Assembly (NCBI GenBank): GCA_964370845.1
Contig: CAYJLB010000031.1
Coordinates: forward strand, 1-23,794
Direction: 5' to 3'
DNA length: 23,794 bases
From: CAYJLB01 sp964370845
GTDB taxonomy: Bacteria; Bacillota; Clostridia; Oscillospirales; Ruminococcaceae
The notes beneath the pieces were generated by a model that worked only from the letters and a program-made list of their open reading frames with translations, did not search any database and was not told the origin of the DNA. Positions 22,924 to 23,794 of the stretch are shown piece after piece (the stretch's first letter is position 1; every line of letters begins with the position of its first letter). A program made the position numbers and the translations under genes.

Positions 22924-23794
22924 ATGAGTTTTTGGATAAATATTTTAGTTTCGATAATTGCTTTTATTATCACAGCAGTTAGTGGGAGGTTTTTTATCCC
23001 ATATTTAAGGCGATTAAAAGCTGGGCAAACAATTCTTGATATTGGACCTAAGTGGCACAAGGAAAAAGAGGGAACTCCCACAATGGGCGGTTTTATGTTC
23101 GCTTTTGGTACAATTGTAGCTTTAATTATCGGATATTTTACACTTTATTTATCTAATGAAATTACTGTTGATGAAATATTGAAAATTGCCCTTGGTGCTG
23201 TTATGGCTTTGCTTTTTATGGCTGTAGGATTTGCTGATGATTACATAAAAGTTGTTAAAAAGCGAAATCTTGGACTTCGTGCGAAACAAAAATTATTTTT
23301 TCAAATTATTATTTCAGCGGGATATTTAGCTGGACTTTACTTCCTCGACGGGGAAAGCACAATTATTCCGTTACCATTTTTCGGAGATGTAAACTTCGGA
23401 TTATTCTATTTTCCAATTATGATTGCTTTCATTATTTTTATGGTGAATTCAGTTAATTTAACGGACGGAATTGACGGATTGTGTACCTCGGTAACACTGC
23501 TTGTTTCCTTAGCTTTTGGCGTGTTGTTTATATTATTTCAAAACACAGGTTACACAATGTTTACTTATGCATTGGGTGGAGGGTGCTTAGGCTTCTTACT
23601 TTGGAACTTAAAACCTGCGAAAGTTTTTATGGGCGATACTGGTTCAATGTTTTTAGGTGGCTGTGTTGTAGCATTTTCCTTTGCAACAAAAAGTCCACTT
23701 CTTTTAGTTGGAATAGGAATAATTTATGTTGTCGAATCACTATCGGTAATTCTTCAAGTTATAAGCTTTAAATCAACAGGAAAAAGAATTTTTA
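22924..23794 (+). CDS. mraY: Phospho-MurNAc-pentapeptide transferase (partial, cut by right edge)
   Basis: Integral membrane enzyme that transfers phospho-MurNAc-pentapeptide to undecaprenyl phosphate, making lipid I. The ATG at 22924 follows AGAAGGGGA. The frame stays open to the end of the window, 290 codons. KEGTPTMGG near 48-56, ADDYIKVVKKRN with Asp 105-106, NLTDGIDGL (178-186, Asp 181 and 184) and FMGDTGSMFLGG (Asp 238) are the conserved catalytic and Mg-binding loops. The visible part ends in VISFKSTGKRIF. About 35 residues, including the His-rich loop expected after that point, lie beyond the edge. Membrane segments alternate throughout. Confidence 0.96.
   Translation, partial: MSFWINILVSIIAFIITAVSGRFFIPYLRRLKAGQTILDIGPKWHKEKEGTPTMGGFMFAFGTIVALIIGYFTLYLSNEITVDEILKIALGAVMALLFMAVGFADDYIKVVKKRNLGLRAKQKLFFQIIISAGYLAGLYFLDGESTIIPLPFFGDVNFGLFYFPIMIAFIIFMVNSVNLTDGIDGLCTSVTLLVSLAFGVLFILFQNTGYTMFTYALGGGCLGFLLWNLKPAKVFMGDTGSMFLGGCVVAFSFATKSPLLLVGIGIIYVVESLSVILQVISFKSTGKRIF

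Noticed and set aside
23481..23771. 96-codon plus-strand frame near the right edge
   Set aside because: It is a shifted frame within mraY, whose own frame carries all catalytic motifs and runs to the edge.

Overview
The window is AT-rich DNA from a low-GC Gram-positive bacterium, most likely an anaerobic member of the Clostridia. The evidence is the gene order of a firmicute-type division and cell wall (dcw) cluster, a MurE with the DNPR motif expected for meso-diaminopimelate, ECF-type vitamin transport, lipobox lipoproteins, and AAAGGA/AGGAGG ribosome binding sites with several TTG and GTG starts. A run of 10 N marks a join in a draft or metagenome assembly.

Region 1 (1-7498, plus strand) is a sugar operon that enters from the left. 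It holds a six-hairpin glycoside hydrolase of the debranching-enzyme type, a GH65 disaccharide phosphorylase, beta-phosphoglucomutase, a cytoplasmic GH32 sucrose or fructoside hydrolase, and a PfkB-family fructokinase. GH65 would release beta-glucose-1-phosphate, which PgmB turns into glucose-6-phosphate. GH32 would release fructose, which the kinase phosphorylates. Together they suggest use of sucrose-related or mixed alpha-glucosyl/fructosyl oligosaccharides taken up without phosphorylation. A strong bidirectional terminator closes the block.

Region 2 (7556-11348, minus strand) is a zinc uptake operon in the order zur-like regulator, znuA, znuC, znuB, lipoprotein. It is driven by a near-consensus promoter with an inverted repeat over the expected start of transcription. 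znuA carries five 7-residue histidine/acid repeats and is interrupted by the N gap, whose length puts the two halves out of frame. I read it as one intact gene.

Region 3 (11415-13993) holds three membrane proteins, each with its own promoter or terminator signals: two small zinc-ribbon proteins of unknown role, convergent on a shared terminator, and a CPBP-family intramembrane protease.

Region 4 (14013-15534) is a two-gene vitamin B6 unit: a pyridoxal/pyridoxamine kinase and an ECF transporter S component, ending in a terminator.

Region 5 (15603 to the right edge) is the start of the dcw cluster: mraZ, rsmH, ftsL, a PASTA-bearing class B penicillin-binding protein, murE, murF and a truncated mraY. 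It has a clear promoter followed by four 10-bp-phased GG repeats that look like the MraZ autoregulatory operator.

Most of the window is recognisable biology. I do not see a wholly new system. The points most worth a second look are the unassigned hydrolase and its phosphorylase partner, the CC-motif lipoprotein tied to zinc uptake, the Zur and MraZ operators, and the structured gap between ftsL and the penicillin-binding protein gene.
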